Source: Empedobacter falsenii (GTDB taxonomy: Bacteria; Bacteroidota; Bacteroidia; Flavobacteriales; Weeksellaceae). From it: a stretch of 64,000 nucleotides of DNA. The stretch spans positions 775,501-839,500 of the forward strand of contig NZ_CP040908.1 in the NCBI RefSeq assembly GCF_013488205.1, given 5' to 3'. Within the stretch, counting starts at the first letter, position 1. The number at the start of each line of letters is the position of its first letter. The notes beneath the pieces are model-generated. The model had not been told where the DNA came from, made no database searches, and worked only from the letters and a program-made list of their open reading frames with translations. This document shows positions 20,737 to 29,767 of this stretch, piece after piece. The translations under genes were made by a program, and so were the position numbers.

Positions 20737-23361
20737 TTAATTACCTCCAAATTTCATACTAATAGGTGTACCCGTATAACTTGGTATTAATGAAAAAGGA
20801 TCGAAAGAGTTTTCATTGGGAGAATTTTCCGAGCCTTTTCTTTTAACTGAAAATTTATAATATCCAGAAATAATTAATCCCGAGAATTTGGTTTCCCATT
20901 CTAAGCTTGGGTCTTTTTCTGTTCCTTTTTTAGGTGTTATTTTAAAATAACAATCTCCTTTTATACCTGATTCAAAAATTATTTCGGTTGTTGTTACAAT
21001 TTTGATTTTTGTATCAAAACTTATTTCTAATTTCCCTCCAAATGTACCCGATACATTAAGATTGAGGTCAAGATTAGATTCTTCTGTTATACAGTCTTGT
21101 TGATATTTAATTGCCGCTTCATCCAAATCTAATTTAGCGTAAAATGTAAGGTCTATCCTGTAATTAATAGAAAGTGTGTTCAAAGAAATTTTCTCTAGTA
21201 ACCACGTTGTTAAATCTAAGGCTGTTATTAATTTCCCATAAACAGGTATTTTGTCTGCAAGAGCAAGAAGGTCTATTCGTAGGTCTCCACCAATTAGAGG
21301 GACGCATTTAACACGTCCTGCCAATTCTATCGAAAGATTATTATTGCTATTGTTTATGTATTTCCATCCTACACCTACAGAGGGAGCGGGAGGTAGAAGA
21401 GATAAACTCATTAAACTTCTTCTCCCTGCTAATACAGGAGGTAAAGTTTCAGAGGCTTCTTTTGCATCCTTTGCTCCTGCGATAGTCTCAGCTAAATCAT
21501 ATATATCTTTTAAAATAGATAATATTTTTCTATATTTTTCGGAGAATTTCCAGCTTAATTCGTCACTTTTACCACCATCATAGATTGCTTTAACACTCAA
21601 TCCAAAATTAGATTTTACATCTCCAAAATATCTGTTAGCAGCAGTTCCTATTTTCTTTTTCCCGTCTGCTGTATTTTTATTTGCATCATTCTCCTCTCTT
21701 TTTAGCTCTGCCAAAGCAACTCTATCTTTAGGGCGTACAATATCTCCTATTTTTGTATTATCCCTTACTTCTGTTTTTTCTGTACCATATATGTCATAAG
21801 TAGGAGAAGAGTTACCATACCAAACAGGATCTGGAGTGTTGTAAAAGAAATTAATATTCCATTCAATATCAGGAACAATCATCACGTGTATAATATGTTG
21901 ATATCTACACGAAGAAGCTTGGACAACTAAGTTATTGACGACTTTTTTGTTATTCTTTCCTATCCAAAAATAATCGACTAAATTTAATACACCGAAATTG
22001 AAACTAGCTACCGCTTTAATTTCTTTTGGAGTATTTTCAATTATCCTAACATTGGTTGGAGTTTTAGTTTTATCGTAACTGAAAATATTTTTCGCATGAT
22101 CGTTTGTTTTTCCGTGATATCTACAATCATCTGTAACAATATTATCATTTACATTTAATGTAAAATCCTTAGGAGTGCTACCTACTATCATTCCAAAATT
22201 TAGAATATTAGAACCTCTAAAACCAGCAACTTCTTTGAATAGATAAATACTTTTTTTCGCTTCCTTTTCCTTGTAATTTATCAATATTTCTGTATAAGTA
22301 CAGGGATGAAAACGAGCTATATTTGTTTCTATATTTCCGACAAGAACAGGATTATTTGTTATTTCTTTAGGAGTATCATAGTCATCACCTTCATTTGATA
22401 CCTTTAAATAATTTTTAGGATATTCTGTAAAAACTTTTTCCGATTTTAATATTCTTATAGAAGGAAAAATCTCTAGATTTTTCCCTGCTAAAGCTTCCCA
22501 TACCCGATCTATTTTCACTTGAATCTCGGTCTTTTGGATATATGAAGCATTATTCTCTTTTTCATTATTAATAGAATGAGAAACATTTTCTTTTTTTGCT
22601 TCAAAACTTTTCGTTTCAAAAATATCTACTTCTCTTGTAAATCGATCACTCGTACCAATTGTTAATTTATCATTTGGATCTATTAAATCATGATCATATA
22701 ATAAAACTTCGATTTCTTCTCCAAACAAAGATTCTGTATAGATATGAAGCAAGACTTCAGAACCAAATTTTACAGTTTTCCCTTTAAGCGAATTGTAATT
22801 AAAATCAGTCCATTCAATATCTAGTATTTTAGGTGTACCTAAAGCCTGAACAAATAAACCAAATGGTTTTACACCCTTAGGGAGTTTTTTTTCATGGTAA
22901 GCTTCTAAATAAGCCATCCCACCTCCTTCTAATACTTTCGGGAAATTTAGTTTTATTTTTTCATGCTCAATGCCTTTCGTAAAAGAATCATTATGATTTA
23001 GATCTTTTGCTTCAATTTTATTTCGAGCAACAATCCACGCCCAATTTACATCGTTATATTTTTTTCTTATCTCTTCTAACGATTTTGTATAATTATCATG
23101 GCGTAATTTTTCATTAGCATTCCAATTTTCTAGAAGCTTTTCATGCGACCAACCTTGTTTTTGTCTTTTTTCCCATGCATCTTTTGATTTATTAATGTGA
23201 TCAGAGAATATTTTGTCAATTTCTTTGATTTCTTTTACATATTCTTCAACATAAATATAAAAATCACCAGCATCTTTTAGAACTAAAGAACCAAAGTCAT
23301 TATAAAATTCACCTATAAGAGGCGATGTTTCATAAACTTTTACGTGTAATTCGTCACCCAT
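20737..23361 (-). CDS. large effector-like protein of cassette A, activity unknown
   Basis: 874-aa protein without signal peptide. Residues 1-130 are charged and helical (coiled-coil-like, many Lys/Glu). About 180-330 form an Ig/jelly-roll-like module with KGKTVKFGSEVLLHIYTESL, comparable in position to the beta module of the GH19/LAS effector. The middle has conserved aromatic-rich sequence (VDYFWIGKNNKK). A Gly/Ala/Leu-rich hydrophobic stretch SLLPPAPSVGVGW follows at about 650. The C-terminal 180 residues are beta-rich (LNLNVSGTFGGKLEISF; LIISGYYKFSVKRK). Overlaps the DUF4280 gene by 8 nt and is followed by lipoprotein genes, as an effector would be. No catalytic motif recognised; a membrane-active toxin is one possibility. 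Confidence 0.68.
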   Translation of the reverse strand: MGDELHVKVYETSPLIGEFYNDFGSLVLKDAGDFYIYVEEYVKEIKEIDKIFSDHINKSKDAWEKRQKQGWSHEKLLENWNANEKLRHDNYTKSLEEIRKKYNDVNWAWIVARNKIEAKDLNHNDSFTKGIEHEKIKLNFPKVLEGGGMAYLEAYHEKKLPKGVKPFGLFVQALGTPKILDIEWTDFNYNSLKGKTVKFGSEVLLHIYTESLFGEEIEVLLYDHDLIDPNDKLTIGTSDRFTREVDIFETKSFEAKKENVSHSINNEKENNASYIQKTEIQVKIDRVWEALAGKNLEIFPSIRILKSEKVFTEYPKNYLKVSNEGDDYDTPKEITNNPVLVGNIETNIARFHPCTYTEILINYKEKEAKKSIYLFKEVAGFRGSNILNFGMIVGSTPKDFTLNVNDNIVTDDCRYHGKTNDHAKNIFSYDKTKTPTNVRIIENTPKEIKAVASFNFGVLNLVDYFWIGKNNKKVVNNLVVQASSCRYQHIIHVMIVPDIEWNINFFYNTPDPVWYGNSSPTYDIYGTEKTEVRDNTKIGDIVRPKDRVALAELKREENDANKNTADGKKKIGTAANRYFGDVKSNFGLSVKAIYDGGKSDELSWKFSEKYRKILSILKDIYDLAETIAGAKDAKEASETLPPVLAGRRSLMSLSLLPPAPSVGVGWKYINNSNNNLSIELAGRVKCVPLIGGDLRIDLLALADKIPVYGKLITALDLTTWLLEKISLNTLSINYRIDLTFYAKLDLDEAAIKYQQDCITEESNLDLNLNVSGTFGGKLEISFDTKIKIVTTTEIIFESGIKGDCYFKITPKKGTEKDPSLEWETKFSGLIISGYYKFSVKRKGSENSPNENSFDPFSLIPSYTGTPISMKFGGN

Positions 23362-23833
23362 TGCTAGTGTTTTTAATGAAAAGAATCTCTTTTTTGTTAT
23401 CGTCTAAATCTATGAATGGGAATAGTTCATTTACAACTTCTGGGCGAGCATTTTTTATATTATTTTTAGAGAGTTCCGCTGTCTGTCCATGATTAATTAT
23501 AGTAATACAATCTTTACTTCCTATAGGACATGTAGCTTTACTATCTTCTAATAATACTTTTCCGTTGTTATCTTCTAGCGTTATTTTTTCGTAGAATCCG
23601 CTCCACGCTGTTACTGTAACTTGACATGGGTTGTTATTTAACTTTGCACAATTTCCAAACGAGTTTTTTTCAAAAGGTTTTCCGATTTCTTTATCAGTAA
23701 CAGTAAGTTTTTCTTTACCTTCTTTATCGTTAATGTAGTGTCGACCTTGTGTCTTTACCTTAAGTTTGTCAGGTATAGTTCCAAAATTGCATTTACAGAT
23801 TGCTCCTTGGCAGACTAAATGTTTTTGTTTCAT
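23354..23833 (-). CDS. DUF4280 PAAR-like spike protein of cassette A
   Basis: 159-aa protein that is almost only the DUF4280 domain: HLVCQGAICKCNFG at the start, KLKVKTQGRHYIND, FGNC, GSKDCITIINHGQTAELS near the end. The Cys pattern and the TSG/HGQ segments match the DUF4280 domain of cassette B (16521-17219), here without LysM or acidic linker. DUF4280 proteins are proposed PAAR-like tips of T6SS spikes. Overlap with the downstream 874-aa gene points to a spike-cargo pair. Confidence 0.85.
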   Translation of the reverse strand: MKQKHLVCQGAICKCNFGTIPDKLKVKTQGRHYINDKEGKEKLTVTDKEIGKPFEKNSFGNCAKLNNNPCQVTVTAWSGFYEKITLEDNNGKVLLEDSKATCPIGSKDCITIINHGQTAELSKNNIKNARPEVVNELFPFIDLDDNKKEILFIKNTSNG

Positions 23834-23869
23834 AATTTTAGGAGTAGGTTAATTCAAATTTATGAAAGT

Positions 23870-24820
23870 TTATTCTAATTCAAAAATTTCAAACGCAATT
23901 TTAAAATCTTGATCTTTATCATAAATTGAAACTTCCCCAACAATAGAATAAATAGTATTAAAATCACGATTTAGTTTATATATAATACTTAATTCTCCAT
24001 TCTTATCAATATTCGTCCCTTCTATATTTAAGATTATTTTGTTTTGAAATGAATATTCTTTGTCTAAGGACATTAAACAGTTGAACTCTATATTTTCTTT
24101 AATACTTGGAATATGGAAATCTAACGTTTTGTGTTTTTTATAATCATTGTATTCTTCGTATATAGGTGCAAAAAATACGTTAAAAAAAAGATTATTATTG
24201 AGTAAACTAATGTTATTATTTATATCGAAAAAAATGTAATCTACTTTATTTAAAATATTAATTGAAATATCACTTTTATAATAAGTATCCAAAGAAGGTT
24301 TTATATCTTGTTCCCAACGAGTTTTAATGTCAGCATCATTAAAAATAGTATTAATTTCACCATTGTCTTTCAAAATCAATTTAAGTGGATACAATGTATT
24401 ACTAGCTTGCTGTATAAGTTGTTCTACTAATAAATCAGCTTCTTCATTATTGAAAAATGACTTATCTTTAATAACCTCTGTATATAAATTGTTTTTACTT
24501 ATGCTCAATTCATAATGAATACTTAGATTCTTCGGTATAAAATTTATTAAGACTCCATATTTTTTAGAATAATTAATAGAAGGAGCTTTTATACCCTTTT
24601 CAGACAATTGTCTCTCTTTCCAAGTGTTATAAATAGGAATAGGTAAATAAATATAAGGAATATAATTAACAAGGGTAGTAGGAATAAATTCTTGAAAAGA
24701 GCAATGTTGATTATGGAAATTTCTTAAATCATTTGCATTTATTCTATATTTTTTTTCTAACTCTTCTAAGTCAAAAAGGCCTTCTATTTTAATTTTTATA
24801 TAATTATCTTTATGATTCAT
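23870..24820 (-). CDS. LysM-like protein of T6SS effector cassette A
   Basis: 316-aa paralogue of the cassette B LysM protein (17353-18369). The N-terminal LysM is degenerate: LEELEKKYRINANDLRNFHNQHC keeps the helix and NFHN..C end but not the YxVxxGDT start. The remaining 270 residues are Asn/Ile-rich and of unknown fold. First gene of cassette A, 36 bp before the DUF4280 gene. No signal peptide. Role inferred as for the paralogue: accessory factor for spike/effector loading. Confidence 0.7.
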   Translation of the reverse strand: MNHKDNYIKIKIEGLFDLEELEKKYRINANDLRNFHNQHCSFQEFIPTTLVNYIPYIYLPIPIYNTWKERQLSEKGIKAPSINYSKKYGVLINFIPKNLSIHYELSISKNNLYTEVIKDKSFFNNEEADLLVEQLIQQASNTLYPLKLILKDNGEINTIFNDADIKTRWEQDIKPSLDTYYKSDISINILNKVDYIFFDINNNISLLNNNLFFNVFFAPIYEEYNDYKKHKTLDFHIPSIKENIEFNCLMSLDKEYSFQNKIILNIEGTNIDKNGELSIIYKLNRDFNTIYSIVGEVSIYDKDQDFKIAFEIFELE

Positions 24821-24977
24821 AATTTAGGTAATAGTAATTGGTTTATAAATATATAACGCAAAATCAAAGATTTAAGTTATAATCTTCCAAAAAAAATAAT
24901 AATTTATAATTATGGCTTATAAATTTATTGAATCATATAAATATCATTGATAATAAGGATTATTATAGTAATTATTT

Positions 24978-25140
24978 ATATCAAAATTATATCAAAACAA
25001 TGGTAAAAGATGGTGATTTCAAAGTGTAACAAAAACGATAAATAACTAATAATCAATATAATTAAATAAAAAAAGCACCTTTTAAAAGGTGCTTTTGTGG
25101 TCCCACTTGGGCTCGAACCAAGGACTTGCTGATTATGAGT
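24978..25140. repeat. 163-bp direct repeat, copy A (truncated tRNA-Met, attachment-site-like junction)
   Basis: Gap-free match to 18494-18656. It includes a second copy of the tRNA terminator and 43 nt of the tRNA 3' end (25098-25140). Identity ends abruptly inside the anticodon stem; at 25141 the sequence switches to the integrase flank. The remnant cannot fold as a tRNA. Typical of an integrase attachment site in an anticodon arm. Confidence 0.88.
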
Positions 25141-25291
25141 GGGCGTAATGAAACTTTCAAATTGTTTCATTTATATTCATAACTACTGAAAGTCAATATT
25201 TTAAAAATATTAAAAATTATTTTTGATTTCATTCAAATAGATAATACAGTACAATATGTTGTCTGAATGTTATACCTATAAAAATTTATGT

Positions 25292-26518
25292 ATGAAATCA
25301 AGTATTAAAATCGTTTGCAAAAAAAATGCGCTAGCTGATGGTAAATTTCCAATCTATTTAAGAATTACGATTGATAGAAAATCTAAATTCTATAAAATCC
25401 CTTATTCTTGTGATTTAAGAGAATGGAATGAAGCAAAAGGTAGATTCAATTCTAAAAATTCAAATTATCATCAATCAAATAGAGTATTAAGTAGATTTGA
25501 GGATGACGCTTCTAAAATTCTCAACGAACTCCTTGAGTATAAAAATACATTTACATTAATAGAATTTGATAATTTATATCGTCAAAATTCTATTGATAAT
25601 AATAATTTTATTGAATTTTTAGAATTTAGAATAAAGCAATTATATGAATCAAAACAAATAAGTTATAGTGATTCTCATAATGATACTTTAATTTCTTTAA
25701 GAAAATTTAAAAGCAACATTGATAAATACTCATTTGATGATATTGATTATAACTTCTTATTAAATTATGAAACATTTTTAAGAAAAACTGGATGTAAAGA
25801 TGGTGGTATTGGAGTATACATGAGAAATATACGTGCAACTTTCAATATTGCAATAAAATCAAAAATTGCAAAACAGGAATTATATCCTTTTAAAGATTAC
25901 AAAATATCTACTCTTAAATCTCAAAAAATAAAAAAAGCACTAACCAAAGAGCAATTACAAAATTTAATAGATTTTGATATTAAAAAGATTCCTTCAGCAA
26001 TTAATGCACGATATTTATATTTATTTAGTTTTTATACAAGAGGGATGAATTTTACTGATTTAGCAGAATTAAGATGGGGTGAAATAGAATATAGTAAATT
26101 TTCTTACAAAAGAAATAAAACAGGGATCAACATTCGTGTAAAAATTCCAGAAAACGATATTACAAACGAAATATTGAAATTCTACAAAGAATATCGTCCT
26201 TTTACTACCGATTACATTTTTCCAATACTAAAAAAAGATATTCTTGATTATAATGAAGAAGAGTTATTTAATCGAAAACATAGTGTTAGAAGCTATTACA
26301 ACAAACAATTAAAGCTAATATTTAAAGAACTAAAAATTGACACAAAAATAAATTTCTATACTGCTCGCCATACTTTTGCTACATTATCTTTAAGAAATGG
26401 TGTTCAAGTTTCTAAAATTAAACAGGCTCTTGGTCATCAATCTATTAAAACTACTGAATCTTACTTAGAAGATTTTAAAGATTATGAAATTGATGAAGCT
26501 TTTGAGAATTTGATTTAG
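25292..26518 (+). CDS. tyrosine recombinase / site-specific integrase
   Basis: 408-aa Bacteroidota-type integrase. An N-terminal arm-binding domain (IYLRITIDRKSKFYKI) and SAM-like core-binding domain (residues ~90-190) precede the catalytic domain. Catalytic residues visible: Arg in FYTRGMNFTDLAEL, Arg in TARHTFATLS, His in LGHQSIKTTESYL with the nucleophilic Tyr. Start taken at ATG 25292 (MKSSIKIV), not the TTG at 25256. It begins 151 bp from the truncated tRNA copy, so it is probably the enzyme that used that site. It appears complete and potentially active. Confidence 0.93.
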   Translation: MKSSIKIVCKKNALADGKFPIYLRITIDRKSKFYKIPYSCDLREWNEAKGRFNSKNSNYHQSNRVLSRFEDDASKILNELLEYKNTFTLIEFDNLYRQNSIDNNNFIEFLEFRIKQLYESKQISYSDSHNDTLISLRKFKSNIDKYSFDDIDYNFLLNYETFLRKTGCKDGGIGVYMRNIRATFNIAIKSKIAKQELYPFKDYKISTLKSQKIKKALTKEQLQNLIDFDIKKIPSAINARYLYLFSFYTRGMNFTDLAELRWGEIEYSKFSYKRNKTGINIRVKIPENDITNEILKFYKEYRPFTTDYIFPILKKDILDYNEEELFNRKHSVRSYYNKQLKLIFKELKIDTKINFYTARHTFATLSLRNGVQVSKIKQALGHQSIKTTESYLEDFKDYEIDEAFENLI

Positions 26519-26613
26519 AAGACTATCGATTATAAAAGATTCTATATAAAACATATAAAGTAATAGATAATGGTATTAGTTATAATCTAATAACATTATC
26601 TATATTATATCTA

Positions 26614-27366
26614 CTAAATTTTTAAATTATCATCTAAAATTGACAACTTTATCTTTCCTAGTTTATCTGAGTCATAATCTTTTATAGTTTCTTCAATATT
26701 TATAAATAGAGATGTATAAATAATTCCAGCTCTTATAGTTTTCATTAACTTTAAAGTTTTTTCAATAAAATACTCTCTCTCTATAATATATGTAAAACCA
26801 TCCTCTGATATTCCTGATCTTCCAAATTCTATAATTTTAAATGATTTATGTTCAATGAAATTTCTAATAGTTGAAAGCTCTTTAGCTTCTGGTTCTAAAT
26901 ATGAATGTAATTCTTCTTTTTCAAAAAAATCTTTATAAAGCCAAAACAGTCCTCTTAATGCCCAATTTTGGCTTTGTTCTATTAAAGGATTAAGTTTTCC
27001 TTTTTTTGAATACCATATTTTTCTGTAAGTAACTTCATGAGAATTATATCCTAATTTTAAATATACATTAATTAAATATGCTATTTTATCTAAAATAGAA
27101 TATAATGTCCTAAATGCTAATTTTGTTTTCTCTACATTATAAGAGTGTAATGAATAATCAAGTAAATCTATAATAACCGTTTCTCTATCACTAAAATGGG
27201 GGGATTGATTAACTACAGAATCGTAAAAAAGAAATCTAGCAGAACAAAATTCTTGCTTTATCTGATTAAAAATAGTATGATATTTATAAATATCTGAATC
27301 TAATTTTCCCACAATTATTGTTGGAAGACACAAGATATCATGAGCAATGTACGTTGTCAAAATAAA
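26614..27366 (-). pseudogene. LA2681-like HEPN-domain protein, 5' end removed by the insertion sequence
   Basis: About 250 codons of a HEPN (LA2681-like) domain: AFRTLYSILDKIAYLINVYLKLG, LRGLFWLYKDF, LEPEAKELSTIRNFIEHKSF. The R-N-x-x-x-H signature (RNFIEH) is the HEPN ribonuclease motif. The frame stays open into the left end of the IS without a proper start (the first usable codon is TTG at 27360), and family members are usually longer with N-terminal repeats, so the gene is truncated. Such HEPN proteins occur in defence islands, so it is probably a defence remnant carried by the integrase element. Confidence 0.78.
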
Positions 27367-27404
27367 TGGGACACCTCTTTCTAAAAATTAAGAGAGGGTT
27401 TGGT

Positions 27405-28388
27405 TTATAAATTTATTATTTTTTCTTGAAAATACAATTGCCTTCTTTTGGCAATCGTTTGCCGTTTAATAATTGCTCTTTGTTCTAAAATTTTATCTGC
27501 TCTACCAAAATATACATCTGAAGGTGTAAGGTTGTTCAAAGCCTCATGATACCTGCAATTGTTATAGTTTTCTACAAACTTATTTAAGGCTTCAATCAGC
27601 TCATCAGGATGGTAATAATGATCCAGTTTTACTACATTTTTCATCGTTCTGTGGTACCTTTCGATTTTCCCTTGCGTTTGAGGATGCAGAGGCTTTCCTC
27701 TAACATGTTTCATTTTTTGAGTATTTTTCAAGTAATCTTTTAACTCACTTGATACATAACAAGGTCCATTATCAGATAATAATTTTGGTTTCTGTTTCGT
27801 TTTTAATTTCGCTTTTTCAATAGCTGTTTTTACAGTTCTTTTCACATCTTCAGCTTTCATTGAACTGCATAATTCCCAATGAATAATATATCGGCTGTAA
27901 TCGTCTAAAATCGTGCTCAAATAATACCATCCCCATCCAATAATTTTAAAATAAGTAAAATCTGTTTGCCACATTTGATGAACAAAATTCGTTTTATCTT
28001 TAAATTCATTCGCTGCTGAAATCAGAATGTGATTGGGCGCTGGAATTAAATCTCGTTGCTTCAATATCCGATAAACACTCGATTCCGATATATAAATCCC
28101 TAATTCATCGGTCATTTTAAAAGCCAGTTCTCTAGCAGATAATTCAGGATAATCCAAAGCTAATTCTACAATTAAATCTTTCTGAGATTCAGGAATACTA
28201 TTCCATTTTCGATGCATTGAATAACGTTTAGATTCTAAACCCTCAAATCCATTTTCTAGATAATTTGAATACCATTTGTAAAATGTACTTCGTGCTATTC
28301 CAAATTCCTCTAAAGTACGTTTAACTCCAATTTCTGAACGAGTTACAGTCTGAATTATTTCATATTTTTCACTTGCTGATAATCGCAT
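27405..28388 (-). CDS. IS3-type transposase OrfB (DDE integrase core)
   Basis: 327-aa transposase. An N-terminal helix-turn-helix (TLEEFGIARSTFYKWYSNYL) is followed by HTH_21-like sequence and an rve integrase core with the DDE residues in WQTDFTYF (D), LSDNGPCY (D) and GKIERYHRT (E). All three are present and the ORF is uninterrupted. It lies 20 bp after orfA; production may be as a separate protein or by frameshift, which the sequence alone does not settle. Confidence 0.93.
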   Translation of the reverse strand: MRLSASEKYEIIQTVTRSEIGVKRTLEEFGIARSTFYKWYSNYLENGFEGLESKRYSMHRKWNSIPESQKDLIVELALDYPELSARELAFKMTDELGIYISESSVYRILKQRDLIPAPNHILISAANEFKDKTNFVHQMWQTDFTYFKIIGWGWYYLSTILDDYSRYIIHWELCSSMKAEDVKRTVKTAIEKAKLKTKQKPKLLSDNGPCYVSSELKDYLKNTQKMKHVRGKPLHPQTQGKIERYHRTMKNVVKLDHYYHPDELIEALNKFVENYNNCRYHEALNNLTPSDVYFGRADKILEQRAIIKRQTIAKRRQLYFQEKIINL

Positions 28389-28408
28389 ATATTTCTTAAA
28401 TTTATTGA

Positions 28409-28762
28409 TTAATCCAACGAATCCAAGGTTTTTTTTACGATATCATAACGCACAACTAAATCGGCTACAATCTCTTTTAATTGTAAATTTTCTTTGCGGA
28501 GATCAGAAACTTCATCACTTGTTGCTTCACGTGTAATATCACCAGATAATCGCTTTTTACCAGCTTCTAAAAACTCTTTGTTCCACTTATAAAATTGAGA
28601 TTGTGAAATAGCATATTTGCGACAAAGTTCAGCTACTGAAATCTCAGCACGTAAGGCTTCCATCACAATTAAAATCTTTTGTTCCGCTGTAAATATTCGT
28701 CTTGTGTTTTGACGAATATCTTTTACAAATTTTTCAGGAGTTTTCTTTTTTGAATTTGCCAT
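28409..28762 (-). CDS. IS3-type transposase OrfA (helix-turn-helix)
   Basis: 117-aa protein from ATG 28762 (MANSKKK). HTH_Tnp_1-type domain: RRIFTAEQKILIVMEALR then VAELCRKYAISQSQFYKWNKEF. The C-terminal part (LRKENLQLKEIVADLVVRYDIV) is a leucine-zipper-like coiled coil used for OrfA/OrfAB pairing. Partner of the DDE protein in the same element. Confidence 0.9.
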   Translation of the reverse strand: MANSKKKTPEKFVKDIRQNTRRIFTAEQKILIVMEALRAEISVAELCRKYAISQSQFYKWNKEFLEAGKKRLSGDITREATSDEVSDLRKENLQLKEIVADLVVRYDIVKKTLDSLD

Positions 28763-28850
28763 AATTAAAATTAATGCTTTTAAAAACACTATCTTAAATT
28801 TTAGGTCTTAGATGTCCACTTTTTGCTGACGATTTACATTCTTTTCGAGA

Positions 28851-29174
28851 TTATTTCTTTCTCAACACTTCGTTTTCAAATTTGACACCATTCCAACCGT
28901 TCTTCATAAATTGACGAATGTTGTTGTGGTCTGTTCCTTCTGGCGTATCTAAAACCGCTTGATAATGTTCGGCAAATAATTTTAATGTATCATCTTCAGA
29001 AAAATTATTCAATTTTGCGAACGCAAAAACTTTAGCACTTCCTTGATTTTGATCTACAGCATTTTCCTGATTTCCATTTACAAAAGCAGAAGCAGTATAA
29101 GTATAATTTTCTTCAATATGCGCGATAACATCCGCAAAATTAGCTTCGTTTTGGTTTAATTTTTCTAAAATCAT
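28851..29174 (-). CDS. HopJ type III effector family protein
   Basis: 107-aa protein matching the HopJ family as found in many non-pathogens: F.DVIAHIEENYTYTASAFVNG, AKVFAFAKLNNFS, LFAEHYQAVLDTPEGTDHNNIRQFMKNGW. Members occur widely in Bacteroidota and marine proteobacteria, where a type III role is unlikely; the real function is unknown. First chromosomal-core gene right of the IS, only 32 bp from its end. Confidence 0.85.
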   Translation of the reverse strand: MILEKLNQNEANFADVIAHIEENYTYTASAFVNGNQENAVDQNQGSAKVFAFAKLNNFSEDDTLKLFAEHYQAVLDTPEGTDHNNIRQFMKNGWNGVKFENEVLRKK

Positions 29175-29330
29175 TGTATCTTTTTGTCAAAAATAAGAAC
29201 TTATTTTGAATACAATAAATCATTAAGTATGTTAATTTTTTTATGCGCTCAAATACTTAACGAATGTTTAACAACTTTCTGTCTATTAATTAATTAGATT
29301 TATAATTATTAACCAAATAAAATAAATTTT

Positions 29331-29651
29331 ATGTTTGAAAGAAGGCAATTTAATTATGAAACGTCAAGTGTTGCGCTACGTGAACTTGCGGAAAAAGGAT
29401 ATCAAGAAGATTTTAATTTATTAGAAAGTGATTTGATTGATCATCCGCACGATTTTAGAATTATTTATATCTATCGTTACGAAGGAAATTCGAACCCTGA
29501 AGATGAATCAAGTGTTTACGGAATCGAAAAAATATCGACAGGAGAAAAAGGAGTTTTAGTTGCAGGCAATTTGGGATTTGTACAAACAAATTTAGCATCG
29601 ATACTTATCCAATTAGAAATTGAGGGCAGAGGTAGAATTCTGAACAACTAA
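29331..29651 (+). CDS. small conserved protein, often labelled phosphoribosylpyrophosphate synthetase-like
   Basis: 106-aa protein: TSSVALRELAEKGYQEDFN, then HDFRIIYIYRYEGNSNPEDESSVYGI and GVLVAGNLGF. Same family as 39584-39895 in this window (shared YRYEG.S.P.DESSVYGI). Databases often name these PRPP synthetase, but at about 100 aa they lack the PRPP-synthetase fold and catalytic loop, so I treat the function as unknown. Alone, with its own terminator. Confidence 0.82.
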   Translation: MFERRQFNYETSSVALRELAEKGYQEDFNLLESDLIDHPHDFRIIYIYRYEGNSNPEDESSVYGIEKISTGEKGVLVAGNLGFVQTNLASILIQLEIEGRGRILNN

Positions 29652-29695
29652 AAACAAAAGCATGAATCAACTACTAAATATTACCATTAAAATAT

Positions 29696-29735
29696 AAAAA
29701 AGCGTTACCAAGAAAATTGATAACGCTTTTTTTAT
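29696..29735 (+). terminator. terminator after the small PRPP-like gene
   Basis: AGCGTTA (29701-29707) pairs with TAACGCT (29721-29727), preceded by A5 and followed by a T-run. Confidence 0.85.
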
Positions 29736-29767
29736 TTTTTCGAATAAATTCAACTTCCAAAAGAAAG

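Larger units (their letters stand above)
27367..28818 (-). mobile_element. IS3-like insertion sequence, about 1.45 kb
   Basis: Two transposase ORFs (orfA 28409-28762, orfB 27405-28388) on the minus strand bounded by imperfect inverted ends that start TGGGACACCT (27367) and, on the other strand, TGGACATCT (from 28818). Flanking bases (left ..AATAAA, right CTTTTT..) show no target-site duplication, which suggests a deletion next to the element or that my ends are off by a few bases. Confidence 0.8.

Noticed and set aside
25098-25140. second tRNA-Met gene
   Set aside because: Only 43 nt of the 3' end are present; the acceptor 5' strand and D-arm are missing, so it is a remnant.
24978-25140. simple attL/attR pair with 18494-18656 bounding one integrative element
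   Set aside because: The intact tRNA is on the wrong side: recombination between the copies would delete the tRNA 5' half, and the integrase lies outside the interval. A tandem duplication plus a separate integration fits better.
28851-29174. type III secretion effector
   Set aside because: The family name HopJ suggests it, but there are no type III genes nearby and the family is common in non-pathogens.
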